Positions 54,599 to 63,872 of a stretch of 64,000 bases of DNA are shown here, piece by piece; the stretch's first letter is position 1, and each line of letters starts with the position of its first letter. The DNA comes from Ponticoccus alexandrii. Lineage in GTDB: Bacteria; Pseudomonadota; Alphaproteobacteria; Rhodobacterales; Rhodobacteraceae. A model generated the notes under the pieces. The model saw nothing but the letters and a program-made list of their open reading frames with translations, ran no database searches and was not told where the DNA came from. The position numbers and the translations under genes were made by a program. The stretch is taken from positions 49,886 to 113,885 of the forward strand of contig NZ_CP047167.1 in assembly GCF_016806125.1 (NCBI RefSeq). Direction: 5' to 3'.

Positions 54599-55174
54599 GA
54601 TCCCGGCACGCATGGCGCGCCGAAGCTGGGCTGGTGGTGGCACACTGCGCATGACACGCTAGACAAGATCGACCCGCAGAACCTGCGGCGCGATACGCAG
54701 GTCTATTTGCGGGTCGTTGCGGAATTGCTGCTGCGGCCACTTCTGCCGCTGGACTATCGGCTGCATGCCGCCGAACTGTGCCAACATCTCGACCGTCTGG
54801 GCGCAAAGCTGAGCGACAGGCTGGACCTGCGCGAGGCCTATGACCATCTGGGCCGCTTCAACGCGGGGTTGGACGACATGGCGCAGGTTGCCGAAACGGC
54901 GACCGACCGGGCGCAGATCCAGCAGCTGAACGCCGCGCTGTTGCAGGTGTCCCGGGCGCTTGTGCCCATGGATTACACACGGGGTGACCGCTTCACCCAT
55001 GATCCGGCGCTTGCGCAACCGGCCTGGCCGGTTCTGATGCCAATTCAGCAGCTTGCCGGGCTGCCGGACGGCGATCCGCGCCTGCCCTATCAGTCCACCA
55101 GCGCCAGACGCGCGCTGAACCGCCTGTGTTTTGCGCTACGCGAAGCGACGCGCGCGGCGCGGGGACCAGTTTGA
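54599..55174 (+). pseudogene. C-terminal fragment of an M28-type peptidase
   Basis: One frame reads GTHGAPKLGWWWHTAHDTLD then KIDPQNLRRDTQVYLRVVAE and runs to TGA at 55172-55174. The WWHT.HDTLDKID motif is the late zinc-histidine region of M28 aminopeptidases, followed by the helical tail of such enzymes. No start or N-terminal half is present, so it is truncated by the MmgE/PrpD fragment. Confidence 0.65.
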
Positions 55175-55185
55175 GTGTGGCGGCA

Positions 55186-55750
55186 GGCTTTGTTGCACAA
55201 ATGGCCTGAGGGATTCACTCTTTGAATCCAGTGGGATAGCAACGGGGCATGAGCAGTTAGCCCCCTACGAAGTACAAGACCGGGAACTGGCTTTCGTACA
55301 ACACGGCGCTGAAGCAGCGCAGTTCGCTATCAATCTGGTTTGATTCCGAGATGTGGTGGCATGCGCCGCCGACAGGCAAGTGGGGGGCAGCCCGAGTTCA
55401 GCGACGCCGCGATCCAGATTTGCCTCACAATGAAGGTGCTGTTCGGCATGCCCCTCTGGAAAACCGCCGGGTTCGTCGCAAGCCTCCTTCGTCTGGCCGG
55501 GCTGGACTGGAAAGTCCCGAACGTCAGCATCCCGTGCCGCCGTCAGAAGACACTGAACGTCGCCATCCCGTACCGTGGCGGATCGGGGCCTCTCCACCTG
55601 CTGATCGATGCCACCGGGATCAAGGCCGAGGGTGAAGGAGAGTGGAGCGCACGCCAACATGGCGGGCAAAAGAAACGCCTGCGGCGCAAGCTTCATCTCG
55701 GCATGAACGAGGAAACACTGGAGATCCGCGCGGTCTGCGCCACCACTAGC
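55186..55750 (+). mobile_element. IS5-family element, left end and broken transposase
   Basis: The left end GGCTTTGTTGCACAAAT (55186-55202) matches the end at 53824 with one difference. The transposase follows in two frames (YKTGNWLSYNTALKQRSSLS, then EFSDAAIQICLTMKVLFGMP, LLRLAGLDWKVPNVS and LLIDATGIKAEGEGEW). It is frameshifted near 55370 and cut off after LEIRAV. Confidence 0.85.
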
Positions 55751-55849
55751 AATGTCGGCCCCTCTTGGCAGCATGCTGTGCATGCGCCTGCCGGGCAGCG
55801 GGTTCGCAAGCGTGCCGTGGGAATGCGGCCCCGCATCCGTGCTGTTCCG

Positions 55850-56015
55850 TTTGCCGCAACTGCGCCGAACGAGAGATGGTCGACCGAACTCGCCCGTATC
55901 CGGACCGGCAGGGACGGCTGGGCGTCGTGGCCCAGGTGATCGGCTGCCACACGCGCGAGCTTCTGGGCTGGCACCTGTCGACGTCCGTCAGGATGCGGGT
56001 GTTAAGAGCCCGGTG
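55850..56015 (+). mobile_element. IS3-family transposase (OrfB) fragment
   Basis: TAPNERWSTELARIRTGRDG at one frame and VIGCHTRELLGWHLSTSVRM in the next are the DDE-domain start of IS3 OrfB. It is fused to the IS5 remnant and frameshifted. The following 56016-56218 is A+T-rich non-coding sequence (for example ACAAATATATTTTTTC near 56070) that probably holds the promoter of the acyl-carrier-protein operon. Confidence 0.7.
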
Positions 56016-56218
56016 AAGTCATCTTGCTTTGTGTTTTCTCCGGGATCGCTTTTAAGATCCTGTTTTTACAAATATATTTTTTCCCTCGCGACCTCATGCC
56101 ACCAGCGCCACGCCGGTCTGAGCATTGAGGAAGCCAAAGCTGTTGCCCGCCGACTAACGTTGCAGTTTGTCTGGCGAGCACTTAAGAAAGCCGCAGGTTA
56201 AGACAATGGGGTCACTTC

Positions 56219-56464
56219 ATGACAACAACGAACAACGACAGGTTGACGGCTGCATTTGTGGAGGCTCTTCAAATTGATGCCAGCCGGGTGGTGGACGGGC
56301 TGGAGTTCAACTCTATCAAGGAGTGGGACTCTGTGGCGCATATGACCTTGGTGGCAGCCCTCGAAGAGCAGTTTGATATCATGCTGGATACCGATGACAT
56401 CATTGATCTTTCCAGCGTTGCCAAGGCGCGGGAAATACTAGGAAAGTACGATGTCGATTTTTGA
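56219..56464 (+). CDS. Acyl carrier protein
   Basis: The 81-residue acidic protein has Ser38 in IKEWDSVAHM, where the phosphopantetheine arm would attach (DSV in place of the housekeeping DSL), followed by LVAALEEQFDIMLDTDDIID. It differs from housekeeping AcpP and resembles ACPs of surface-glycan and specialised acyl pathways. It is the first gene of an operon and overlaps the reductase gene by 14 nt. Confidence 0.88.
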   Translation: MTTTNNDRLTAAFVEALQIDASRVVDGLEFNSIKEWDSVAHMTLVAALEEQFDIMLDTDDIIDLSSVAKAREILGKYDVDF

Positions 56465-57197
56465 ACCGTTTTCTTTGACGGGGCAGGTCGCACTGATCAC
56501 TGGCGCGACGCGTGGGATAGGCCGTGCGATTGCCGAGCACTTCGTGATGGCCGGGGCCCACGTTTTTGTGACCGGAAGGGATCTGGCTGCGGCTGAAGAG
56601 CTTGTCGAAACTATCGGGAACGCGCAGGCGCTCCCCCTTGATGTAACCGATGAGGCATCCGTAAAATCTGCCATCATGAGTGTCCGGAAAGCCAGCGGCA
56701 GGCTTGATGTCCTGGTGAACAACGCCGGCGTGATGTACCCGGGGATGATTTCGACATCGGCGGCAGCCGACCTGGACAAGATGATGAACATCAACATCAA
56801 GGGAGCGTTTCTGTGCGCTCAGCTGGCATCGCGTCTCATGGCGGCCAAAAAGTCGGGATCCATTGTGAACATCGCCTCCATCATGGGACGGGAAGGCGCT
56901 GTGGGCTTTTCGAGCTATAGCGCAACAAAAGCCGCCGTGATCGGCATGACTCGCGCGATGGCAAAGGAACTGGCCCCTCATAATGTCCGGGTCAACGCCA
57001 TTGCGCCGGGTTTCATTGAGACCGATCTGACCGCGAGTATCACCGGCGAAGCGCGCGATAAAGCTCTCGCAGACATTGGCATGGGCCGGTTTGGAACTGC
57101 GAGAGATGTTGCCCAGGCTGCACAGTTCCTGGCAAGCCCGGCGTCGGAATACGTCACCGGGCAAGTGCTTGGCGTGGACGGAGCGATGCAGGTCTGA
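56451..57197 (+). CDS. FabG-like 3-oxoacyl-ACP reductase (SDR)
   Basis: The 248-residue classical SDR has TGATRGIGRAI, NNAGVMYPG, the serine in NIASIMGREG, YSATKAAV with Tyr and Lys, and PGFIETDL. It likely reduces a 3-oxoacyl group on the neighbouring ACP with NADPH. No ketosynthase is encoded nearby, so the oxoacyl group must come from another source. Confidence 0.9.
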   Translation: MSIFEPFSLTGQVALITGATRGIGRAIAEHFVMAGAHVFVTGRDLAAAEELVETIGNAQALPLDVTDEASVKSAIMSVRKASGRLDVLVNNAGVMYPGMISTSAAADLDKMMNINIKGAFLCAQLASRLMAAKKSGSIVNIASIMGREGAVGFSSYSATKAAVIGMTRAMAKELAPHNVRVNAIAPGFIETDLTASITGEARDKALADIGMGRFGTARDVAQAAQFLASPASEYVTGQVLGVDGAMQV

Positions 57198-58519
57198 TGC
57201 TGGATGCACTCATCCCCGACGGTCTGGATCCGGAAACGCTATTGGCAATTGATGACCATGGGGCATCATTGCGCTATGGCGATTTGGACCACCTGAAAAA
57301 GACCTGGGCGTCGAAGGTTCCCGGCCGCTGTCTTGTCGCCCTGTTCTGCAGCAATTCGATCGAGAGCCTTGGCGCATATATCGGGTTGCATGCTGCTGGC
57401 CACGTCGTGATCCTGTTGTCCGGGAAAATGAACCCGGCGGTGCGCGAAGACCTTGTGGCGCGATACGGCGTTGAGGTCTTGGTTGAGGATGGAAATGTCA
57501 CTCTGGTTAAAGAGCCTTCAGGTGGCTTGCATCCTGATTTGTCGGTCTGCCTCTCGACATCTGGATCAACTGGATCTCCCAAGCTTGTGCAATTTTCGAC
57601 GGCGCAATTGGTTGCAAATGCAGAAGCGATTGCCAACTATTTGCAGTTGACGCCGGTCGAGCGTCCACTGACGCATTTGCCTTTTGAATATTCCTTTGGG
57701 CTGTCTGTGGTCCACAGCCATATGGCGGTTGGCGCAACCTTGTTGCTGACTGAACATGGCGTGATGCAAAAGCCGTTTTGGGAGCGTCTCGCAGAAGCGA
57801 CCAGTCTTGCGGGGGTTCCGTTCCACTTCGAGATGCTTCTGCGGATGCGTCTGGGGCGTGCTGATTTGCCGAACCTTAAGGTTCTGACGCAAGCGGGTGG
57901 AAAGATTGGAGAAAAAGAGGCCAGGGCAATTTACGCTCTGGCAGAGGAAAAGGGCTGGAAGTTCCATATCATGTACGGCCAAACCGAGGCCGGCCCACGG
58001 ATTAGCTGGCTTCCCTTTTCCAGAATGGAAGAAAATTTCGATTCTATTGGCGAACCAATTCCCGGCGTTCAGTTGGATATTGCCAAAGATGGCGAGTTGG
58101 TTGTGCGCAGTCCGTCAGTTATGCTGGGATATGCGCAGAGCCGCGCAGATCTGGCCTTGGGCGATCAATTGGGTGGGTCGCTCCACACAGGCGATATTGC
58201 TGAAGAAATGAATGGCCTGTACAAAATTACTGGCAGAAAAAGCCGATTTATCAAGTTGCAGGGTAATCGTGTCGGGCTCGACGATGTGGAAAATCGTATG
58301 GCTGCTGCAGGGCACAACGTCTGGTGCGTGGGCCGGGACGATGCGTTGACGATGCTCACCGAGGATCTGGACACTGATCGAGTACGACTAAACGCTGTCG
58401 ATCTATTCTCTTTTCCGGCACGTTCATTGGAAGTGCGGAATGTCGCGCAAATTCCGCGTCGGGGCAATGGTAAGGTCGACTATGCCGCCTTGCAAGCCAT
58501 GGTGGAGGGGACGATATGA
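57197..58519 (+). CDS. AMP-dependent acyl ligase
   Basis: The 440-residue adenylating enzyme has the P-loop-like STSGSTGSPKLV, the YGQTEAGP motif (A5), HTGDIAEEMNGLYKITGRKS (A7/A8) and GNGKVDY with the catalytic C-terminal lysine. It is shorter than usual acyl-CoA synthetases (about 500-550 residues) and would activate a small carboxylic acid, most likely for loading onto the ACP. The ATG shares a base with the SDR stop. Confidence 0.88.
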   Translation: MLDALIPDGLDPETLLAIDDHGASLRYGDLDHLKKTWASKVPGRCLVALFCSNSIESLGAYIGLHAAGHVVILLSGKMNPAVREDLVARYGVEVLVEDGNVTLVKEPSGGLHPDLSVCLSTSGSTGSPKLVQFSTAQLVANAEAIANYLQLTPVERPLTHLPFEYSFGLSVVHSHMAVGATLLLTEHGVMQKPFWERLAEATSLAGVPFHFEMLLRMRLGRADLPNLKVLTQAGGKIGEKEARAIYALAEEKGWKFHIMYGQTEAGPRISWLPFSRMEENFDSIGEPIPGVQLDIAKDGELVVRSPSVMLGYAQSRADLALGDQLGGSLHTGDIAEEMNGLYKITGRKSRFIKLQGNRVGLDDVENRMAAAGHNVWCVGRDDALTMLTEDLDTDRVRLNAVDLFSFPARSLEVRNVAQIPRRGNGKVDYAALQAMVEGTI

Positions 58520-59598
58520 CTCTTGACGAACTATTTGACCAACCAGTCTATTCACAGCCGCAGAAAATGAAAGAGGCGCAGCTTCTGTCGGTTCTGAACG
58601 ATATGGACGTTCGTCATCGCGCCAATTGCGAGCCATACGCGGCGATGATGGCTGCTCAGGGAAAGCCAAAAGAAGCAGGTGCGTTGGCAGATCTTCCGTT
58701 TCTGCCAGTTCGCCTGTTTAAATCTCATCTTCTGGAAAGCATTAAACCCGAAGACCGATTTAAGATGCTTACTTCTTCCGGGACCACCGGTCAGCAGGTG
58801 TCACGAATTTCTCTCGACCGCGTAACTTCGGGGTTTCAGACAAAAGCTGTTGTAAAAATTATGCAGGATTTCTTGGGCAAGGCGCGTATGCCGATGCTTG
58901 TTCTAGATCATCCTTCCGTCGTTAAGGATCGGGCCAATTTCTCTGCTCGTGGCGCTGGCATTTTGGGTATGTCAAACTTTGGGCGTAAGATGACCTATGC
59001 CCTGGATGATGAGACGATGTTGCCCAACTGGTCAGTCATTGATCCGTTTCTCGAGGAGTTTGGCGAAGAGCCTATATTCTTGTTTGGCTTCACTTTCATG
59101 GTTTGGAAGTACTTCGTGCGGGCGCTGGAAGAAGCCGGTCGAAGTGTTTCGATTCCAAAGGGCATTTTGGTTCATTCCGGTGGTTGGAAAAAACTTCAGG
59201 ATGAGGCGGTGGATAACTCCACATTTAAAGAGAGAACATACGCTGCTACCAAGATCTCGAAAATCCACAACTTCTATGGCATGGTCGAACAAGTCGGATC
59301 GATATTTGTGGAATGCGAGGCCGGTCGCCTACACGCCCCGTCATTTGCGGATGTGATCATCCGTCGGCCGCACGACTGGTCTGTAGCGGATTTTGGCGAA
59401 GAAGGATTGATCCAGGTGCTTTCATGCCTGCCGCAAAGCTATCCGGGCCACTCCTTGCTGACCGAAGATATTGGGACATTGTTGGGCGAAGATGATTGCC
59501 CTTGCGGACGGCACGGGCGTACCTTTGCAGTTCACGGGCGTTTGCCCAAGGCCGAAGTGCGCGGATGTTCCGACACCTTCGACGGACAGGCTGCATGA
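58516..59598 (+). CDS. LuxE-family acyl-protein synthetase
   Basis: The 360-residue protein has the LuxE core: FLPVRLFKSHLLESIKPED, MLTSSGTTGQQVSRISLD, LFGFTFMVWKYF, ILVHSGGWKKLQ and HNFYGMVEQVGSIFVEC, plus the Cys/His-rich CPCGRHGRTFAVHGR end. LuxE-type enzymes activate a fatty acid as acyl-AMP and pass it to LuxC. It overlaps the ligase gene by 4 nt. A LuxC homologue is present 2.3 kb away on the other strand. Confidence 0.9.
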   Translation: MTLDELFDQPVYSQPQKMKEAQLLSVLNDMDVRHRANCEPYAAMMAAQGKPKEAGALADLPFLPVRLFKSHLLESIKPEDRFKMLTSSGTTGQQVSRISLDRVTSGFQTKAVVKIMQDFLGKARMPMLVLDHPSVVKDRANFSARGAGILGMSNFGRKMTYALDDETMLPNWSVIDPFLEEFGEEPIFLFGFTFMVWKYFVRALEEAGRSVSIPKGILVHSGGWKKLQDEAVDNSTFKERTYAATKISKIHNFYGMVEQVGSIFVECEAGRLHAPSFADVIIRRPHDWSVADFGEEGLIQVLSCLPQSYPGHSLLTEDIGTLLGEDDCPCGRHGRTFAVHGRLPKAEVRGCSDTFDGQAA

Positions 59599-60152
59599 CT
59601 CTCGTTTTTCGGCCTGCACGGGAATCCGACAAATGGAATGTCCACGCTTGGCGCAATGCGCCAAAGGTGCGTGAGGCTATGCTGACTCAGCACGAAATCT
59701 CAAAGTCCGATCATGACGGATGGTGGGGCCGCAAGATGGTTGACCCCAGTTTCCGTATGATGCTGCTCGAGGAAGACGGCGTGGCGAAGGCCGTGCAGAT
59801 ATACTTCGATATTGAGGAAAGCGGCAGCGCATGGTGGGCATTCTATTTTACGCCTCATGCGCCCGAAGATATGGGGCCGATGATGCGCTTCTGGAAGGCG
59901 ACGGAACTGGCAGGTCTGTCGTATGCTTTTGACCACTTGAAAAGAGATAGGCTGATTATCGAAGTTTTGCGCTCCAATGCCGGTGTATTGAACTGGCATA
60001 AGCGCTTCGGTTTCAAGCCTTGTGATCCGGAAGTGTCGAAGAATGCGAATGATTTCGATCTGGAGGTGATGGACTACAATCGCTCCGCTTACGTAGAGAT
60101 GCGCGACACACGTTGGGCCAAGGATCTGACGGAGATCCAGATCGGCGAATAG
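59595..60152 (+). CDS. GNAT-family N-acyltransferase
   Basis: The 185-residue protein resembles the PseH-like group of GNATs that acylate amino sugars: MTLVFRPARESDKWNVHAWR, MMLLEEDGVAKAVQIYFDIE, GPMMRFWKATELAGLSYAFD and the terminal GVLNWHKRFGFK. Its ATG overlaps the LuxE-type stop (ATGA). It may move the finished acyl group from ACP or CoA to an amino-sugar acceptor, which is inferred from family and context. It converges on the hydrolase-TPR gene with 4 nt between stops. Confidence 0.85.
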   Translation: MTLVFRPARESDKWNVHAWRNAPKVREAMLTQHEISKSDHDGWWGRKMVDPSFRMMLLEEDGVAKAVQIYFDIEESGSAWWAFYFTPHAPEDMGPMMRFWKATELAGLSYAFDHLKRDRLIIEVLRSNAGVLNWHKRFGFKPCDPEVSKNANDFDLEVMDYNRSAYVEMRDTRWAKDLTEIQIGE

Positions 60153-60156
60153 ACGA

Positions 60157-61767
60157 TCATTTCCATTGCGCGCCGGGCATCTTCTTTCTTACTCTTTCGA
60201 GTATTTCCTGAAAATGGGTGTTTGCCGGATCTAGGGTAATCGCCCTTCTTATTGAGGAAAGAGCGTTCTCTTGCTGCCCTATTCGTGAGAGGATAACTGC
60301 ATGAGTTTTATGTAAATACGCGATGTCGGGCCGTGCTGCGATGGCTCGACGGATCGAGGACAGGGCGTCGTCCAAACGGTTCTTGGCAATCAACATATTG
60401 GCAAGTGTCGCGTGAGCATGAGGGTTTTCTGGAGTAAAGTGGCACGCTAGTTGCACCATCCAGAATGCTTCGTCTTCATTGCCTATGGCAATATTTGCCT
60501 TATAGAGCTTCAGGTAAAGGCTGCCATCTTTGAAGTTTTTTGAAGCGAGCTTGCTCAGTACCTGATGGACCACTATGTGATTCTCTGAGGTCTCCATGAG
60601 GTCATAAAGAGTTTTCCTATAACCTTTATCGTCTGGGTTAGCTGAAACAGCGTCAAACATTGCTGTAATGGCGCCATCAATCTGCCCAAGCCGTTCACAT
60701 AGATTTGAGCAGGTTTTGTGTAAATAAGCTGTTTGTTTAGGTGTTGTTTCCTTTCTTTCTATTGCCACCTTGGCTGCGTCAATACCACTGTTGATGGCAT
60801 CCAAAGCCTCTTGCATTTGGTTTTTGCGTTGCAGAGCATTGGAGAATTCTGCCCAGTAGTGCGGATTTCTACTATCTATATCTTTGCTGCGTTTGGCGAA
60901 CTCGACTGCATCGTCCAGCCTGCCTGCGCGCGCCATAAGCTTTGCCAGCTCATAGCAGTTGTCCGCGCCTAAGGTCATGCTATTCACCCTTGCAAGCAGG
61001 CGATTATCAATGGTTTTGGCCCTATCGTAGCGATAGTGCATCAGGTTGATCATAAGCCGAGGCGAAAGAGTGCGGTTTTCACGGATGCTTTGCCGGAGCG
61101 CAGAGGCGTCAAGAGTTTCGCTCAGAATGCCAAGCGCAATTTTTTTAAGAACTCCCATCTCCAACAATGGCGGGGCAACGCTATGTCCGCCAAAGTAGAT
61201 GGGGACATAATTGGTGGATGGAATACGGAGAGATTTAAGGTGGGCGATATGCCGCGCATCAAGGTTTGCGGGATCATATAATATGAACTTTTCAGCCGTC
61301 TCCGAAATATGATTTTCAATTGGATCATGTGTGAACTTAATGCCTTTGGATTCACGCAGCCAGCGATGCTCCCAGGGAACATATCGTGGATCAATTGAGA
61401 CCTGCGGGGATATTGACAAAACTCGGGAGGCGGGAACGGCCCGTGAGAAATACAATGCTGCATAGCCAGCCATGCTGATTCCGTAGAGGCTGACGTTTTG
61501 GTAATTTGATGCGACCGGAAGTACCGCTTCCTTAAAGTCATCAATAGATATATCCTGAAACCAGTAATTTCGTTCGCATTGTACTGTCACAACATCGAAC
61601 CCATTCGTGGTAAGAAGTGGAACACCAAATCCCGGCTTTTGCATTGAATTACTGCCGTAGTGGTTGAAGGTTATTGCAAGCCGCGGGTTATCTGTTCGTC
61701 CAGAAAATGAGATTCTGCTGTGAATCGTTTCCTTAAGTGTTTCCATGCGGGTGAAATGTGCAGTCAT
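60157..61767 (-). CDS. Alpha/beta-hydrolase with C-terminal TPR repeats
   Basis: The 536-residue protein has an N-terminal hydrolase-like part (about 1-235) with a nucleophile elbow GISMAGYAALYFS, and a C-terminal half of about seven TPR-like helix pairs (for example LAKLMARAGRLDDAVEFAKR, LANMLIAKNRLDDALSSIRR). Such TPR-hydrolase fusions are seen near glycan and glycosylation genes. The start at 61767 lacks a strong site; Met8 at 61746 is an alternative. The gene is A+T-richer than the flanks. It probably follows the LuxC gene in one transcript (105-bp gap). Confidence 0.75.
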   Translation of the reverse strand: MTAHFTRMETLKETIHSRISFSGRTDNPRLAITFNHYGSNSMQKPGFGVPLLTTNGFDVVTVQCERNYWFQDISIDDFKEAVLPVASNYQNVSLYGISMAGYAALYFSRAVPASRVLSISPQVSIDPRYVPWEHRWLRESKGIKFTHDPIENHISETAEKFILYDPANLDARHIAHLKSLRIPSTNYVPIYFGGHSVAPPLLEMGVLKKIALGILSETLDASALRQSIRENRTLSPRLMINLMHYRYDRAKTIDNRLLARVNSMTLGADNCYELAKLMARAGRLDDAVEFAKRSKDIDSRNPHYWAEFSNALQRKNQMQEALDAINSGIDAAKVAIERKETTPKQTAYLHKTCSNLCERLGQIDGAITAMFDAVSANPDDKGYRKTLYDLMETSENHIVVHQVLSKLASKNFKDGSLYLKLYKANIAIGNEDEAFWMVQLACHFTPENPHAHATLANMLIAKNRLDDALSSIRRAIAARPDIAYLHKTHAVILSRIGQQENALSSIRRAITLDPANTHFQEILERVRKKMPGAQWK

Positions 61768-61872
61768 GATACAGCTTGGCGCCTCGTTTCAGGATCGTGT
61801 AGGGCAGTCTTCAAAGAAGAAGGCTTAAAATTTCCCTAGTTTCTAAAGGGTCAATTTACGACGTCTGTCTTT

Positions 61873-63117
61873 TCAAATATCCACCGCCACCAGACGAGAA
61901 AACTCTGTAAGCAGGTCCATACCATCCCAAATATGCCCGAATTGGAGGGCTTGACCGAAGGGAACGATACGGTCAATCTGCGCGCCCGCTTCGATTATGA
62001 CCTGGGTCCAGTCGTCGGCGGGAATGCCAAAACTGATAACGGTCTGGCTGCGTTTATCCAGAAGTGATGTGATCCCACTAATCTCGTCGATCCGTGACTC
62101 CCAAAACAAACCGTCCCCGACGCAAAGGTCATCATCTGGTGCCCGCAAAGCCGCCAGTTCCCCCACGCACACAACATTGTCTGGCAGGGGTACGAATTCG
62201 AGTAGATCGCCCTCGATCGCGGCGATATTCTGTGAAACGAGTTTGTTGACGAAATTTACAGGCTGAATCTCACTCGCGAAGCGATCAGCCGCGAGCCGCA
62301 CAGCCGGCCAAAATCGAGCTGCGGCAGCAGAGGCTTGATCTTGCTCTCCCACCCAAACGACTACTCTTGGCGAGGAGCATGCCATTTGTCCGAACCAAAA
62401 GGCATCGTTGGTAAAATCGACAGCCAGTTTGCTCAAAGCGTTTTGCTCGAGTGCCAAAACCTCAGGGGCGGACAAGGCCGCCAAAGACCAGCGGTTCGGA
62501 AAAGAGACATCGCGCGCGCGCGGCTGCAACGGGTGCGACCTGATGTTCTGTACGGTTTGATCGCCGCCCCAAATCACACGCAGATCACAAAGCTCAGAAA
62601 GCGCGGCGGTAATCGTGTCGTCGTGATCATAGCGTACAATCAGCAGTCGGTCGGCCACGGAAGCATGAGCAGGGTCTGCAAGCAGATTATTGAGGACCTC
62701 GATCAAAAGGTCAATTTGCGGCGAGGGGCGTGAAGATACGCGAACGATATTTCGGTTTCCCGTCAGGATTGCAAGCAAAGCGGAATAGAGAAAGATGGTA
62801 TCAACGTTTCCGGGCGCAAAATGCAGCGCGATGCCTCGCGACAAGGACAGCGTGCCAGAAGGCCGGGTTGCCGAAAATTTTTGGGACAATTCCAAAATTG
62901 CGCGAGGACGCATCCAATGCGCAAGTGAAACGATCTCGGGAAATTTTCGTGCATCGGGCGTTTTCATCAATGCGCGCGACAAAGCTCCCATGAAATCAGT
63001 GATTCTGGGATCAAAGGGTGGCATGTCTGGCGCGGAGATCAGGCGATCTATAGACCCGTTTTTTGGCACCTGAACCGTGAGGCGATCATACGGGGAGAAT
63101 GACAGTGCTTGGGCCAT
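61873..63117 (-). CDS. LuxC-family acyl-CoA/acyl-protein reductase
   Basis: The 414-residue protein matches LuxC: GIALHFAPGNVDTIFLYSAL, TGNRNIVRVSS, RDVSFPNRWSLAAL and the catalytic Cys247 in FGQMACSSPRVVVW. LuxC reduces an activated acyl group to the aldehyde with NADPH. The ATG at 63117 has AAAGG 9 nt upstream and is preferred over the ATG at 63123. It is on the strand opposite the LuxE gene, a split arrangement not seen in lux operons, and no luxAB genes are present. Confidence 0.9.
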   Translation of the reverse strand: MAQALSFSPYDRLTVQVPKNGSIDRLISAPDMPPFDPRITDFMGALSRALMKTPDARKFPEIVSLAHWMRPRAILELSQKFSATRPSGTLSLSRGIALHFAPGNVDTIFLYSALLAILTGNRNIVRVSSRPSPQIDLLIEVLNNLLADPAHASVADRLLIVRYDHDDTITAALSELCDLRVIWGGDQTVQNIRSHPLQPRARDVSFPNRWSLAALSAPEVLALEQNALSKLAVDFTNDAFWFGQMACSSPRVVVWVGEQDQASAAAARFWPAVRLAADRFASEIQPVNFVNKLVSQNIAAIEGDLLEFVPLPDNVVCVGELAALRAPDDDLCVGDGLFWESRIDEISGITSLLDKRSQTVISFGIPADDWTQVIIEAGAQIDRIVPFGQALQFGHIWDGMDLLTEFSRLVAVDI

Positions 63118-63123
63118 TATCAT

Positions 63124-63546
63124 ATGCCTTTCTATAGAACGCTGTGCAATTTTCTAGGTAGCACAACATGCGTTGCCTGACCTACCCCTTGCCGGTCCAT
63201 CATTTATGACGAGGAGCTGCAGGCGGGATTCTGGTATTCTGGCTACGCGCCGGGCGCAAGTGTGCCGGGCCCTGATCCGGAAAATTGCTGGCGCGCGCGA
63301 ATGGCATCGCCGGTCCTCCCGAGCCCGTGACCGGTGGTCGGATGACGGAGGGTGTCGCTTCCGGGCAGGTAGGGGCGGAAGATTTCGCGGTCTCACTGGG
63401 TTAGGTTTGTTCTGAGTGATCTTGATCGGCACACCTAAGTGCTCCGGTTTGATCGTTCGTGCATGATCGGCCTTGGGTCCATCGGAACGGTGGTTGCCGG
63501 GGCTGGGGGTGATAGCGCAATGCACTGCGTGGGGCACTGCCGATCT
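63124..63546. other. Non-coding stretch, no feature recognised
   Basis: This 423-base region upstream of the LuxC-type gene holds open frames on both strands that match nothing I recognise and have no ribosome-binding sites. The part next to the gene (63118-63170) probably contains its promoter. The remainder is likely transposon debris, since an IS end follows. Confidence 0.4.
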
Positions 63547-63872
63547 GAGCTGCCCCCCAAAATTCGGACACTGGCACAAGCGAGGATTTGCAGTCTTCTG
63601 GTCTTCGACGAGAGCGAGATCCGCGATTTCGAAACGGAAGCAGTACGCGCCTGAGGTCAAGGCCAAGGTCGCGCTGGAAGCCCTGAAAGGCGAGGAGGCG
63701 GCCGCCGCAAGCCGCCTCGGGATGAGTCTATGGCCGACAGTACATCCACAAAGAGAATGTCACGATCGGAAACCATGATCCATCAATGGAAGCGAGCTCT
63801 GCTCGAAGGTATGCCGGGATGTTCGATCGTGCGGGCCAAACGAGACCCGCGATTGACGAGGGGCAGGTCAAG
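63547..63872 (+). mobile_element. IS3-family end and OrfA remnant
   Basis: TGAGCTGCCCCCCAAAATTC near 63547 resembles the end of IS3-type elements. The OrfA product follows in broken frames: KQYAPEVKAKVALEALKGEE, then MIHQWKRALLEG and FDRAGQTRPAIDEGQV in a shifted frame. The middle is scrambled. This debris marks the right border of the acyl-modification island. Confidence 0.75.

Noticed and set aside
53824..55202. A composite transposon between the two IS5-type ends at 53824 and 55186
   Set aside because: Both IS copies are truncated and point opposite ways, and the DNA between them is broken gene fragments, so this is debris and not a mobile unit.
56219..63117. A bioluminescence (lux) operon
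   Set aside because: LuxC and LuxE families are present but no luxA, luxB or luxD-like pair is seen, and the LuxC gene is on the opposite strand from LuxE.
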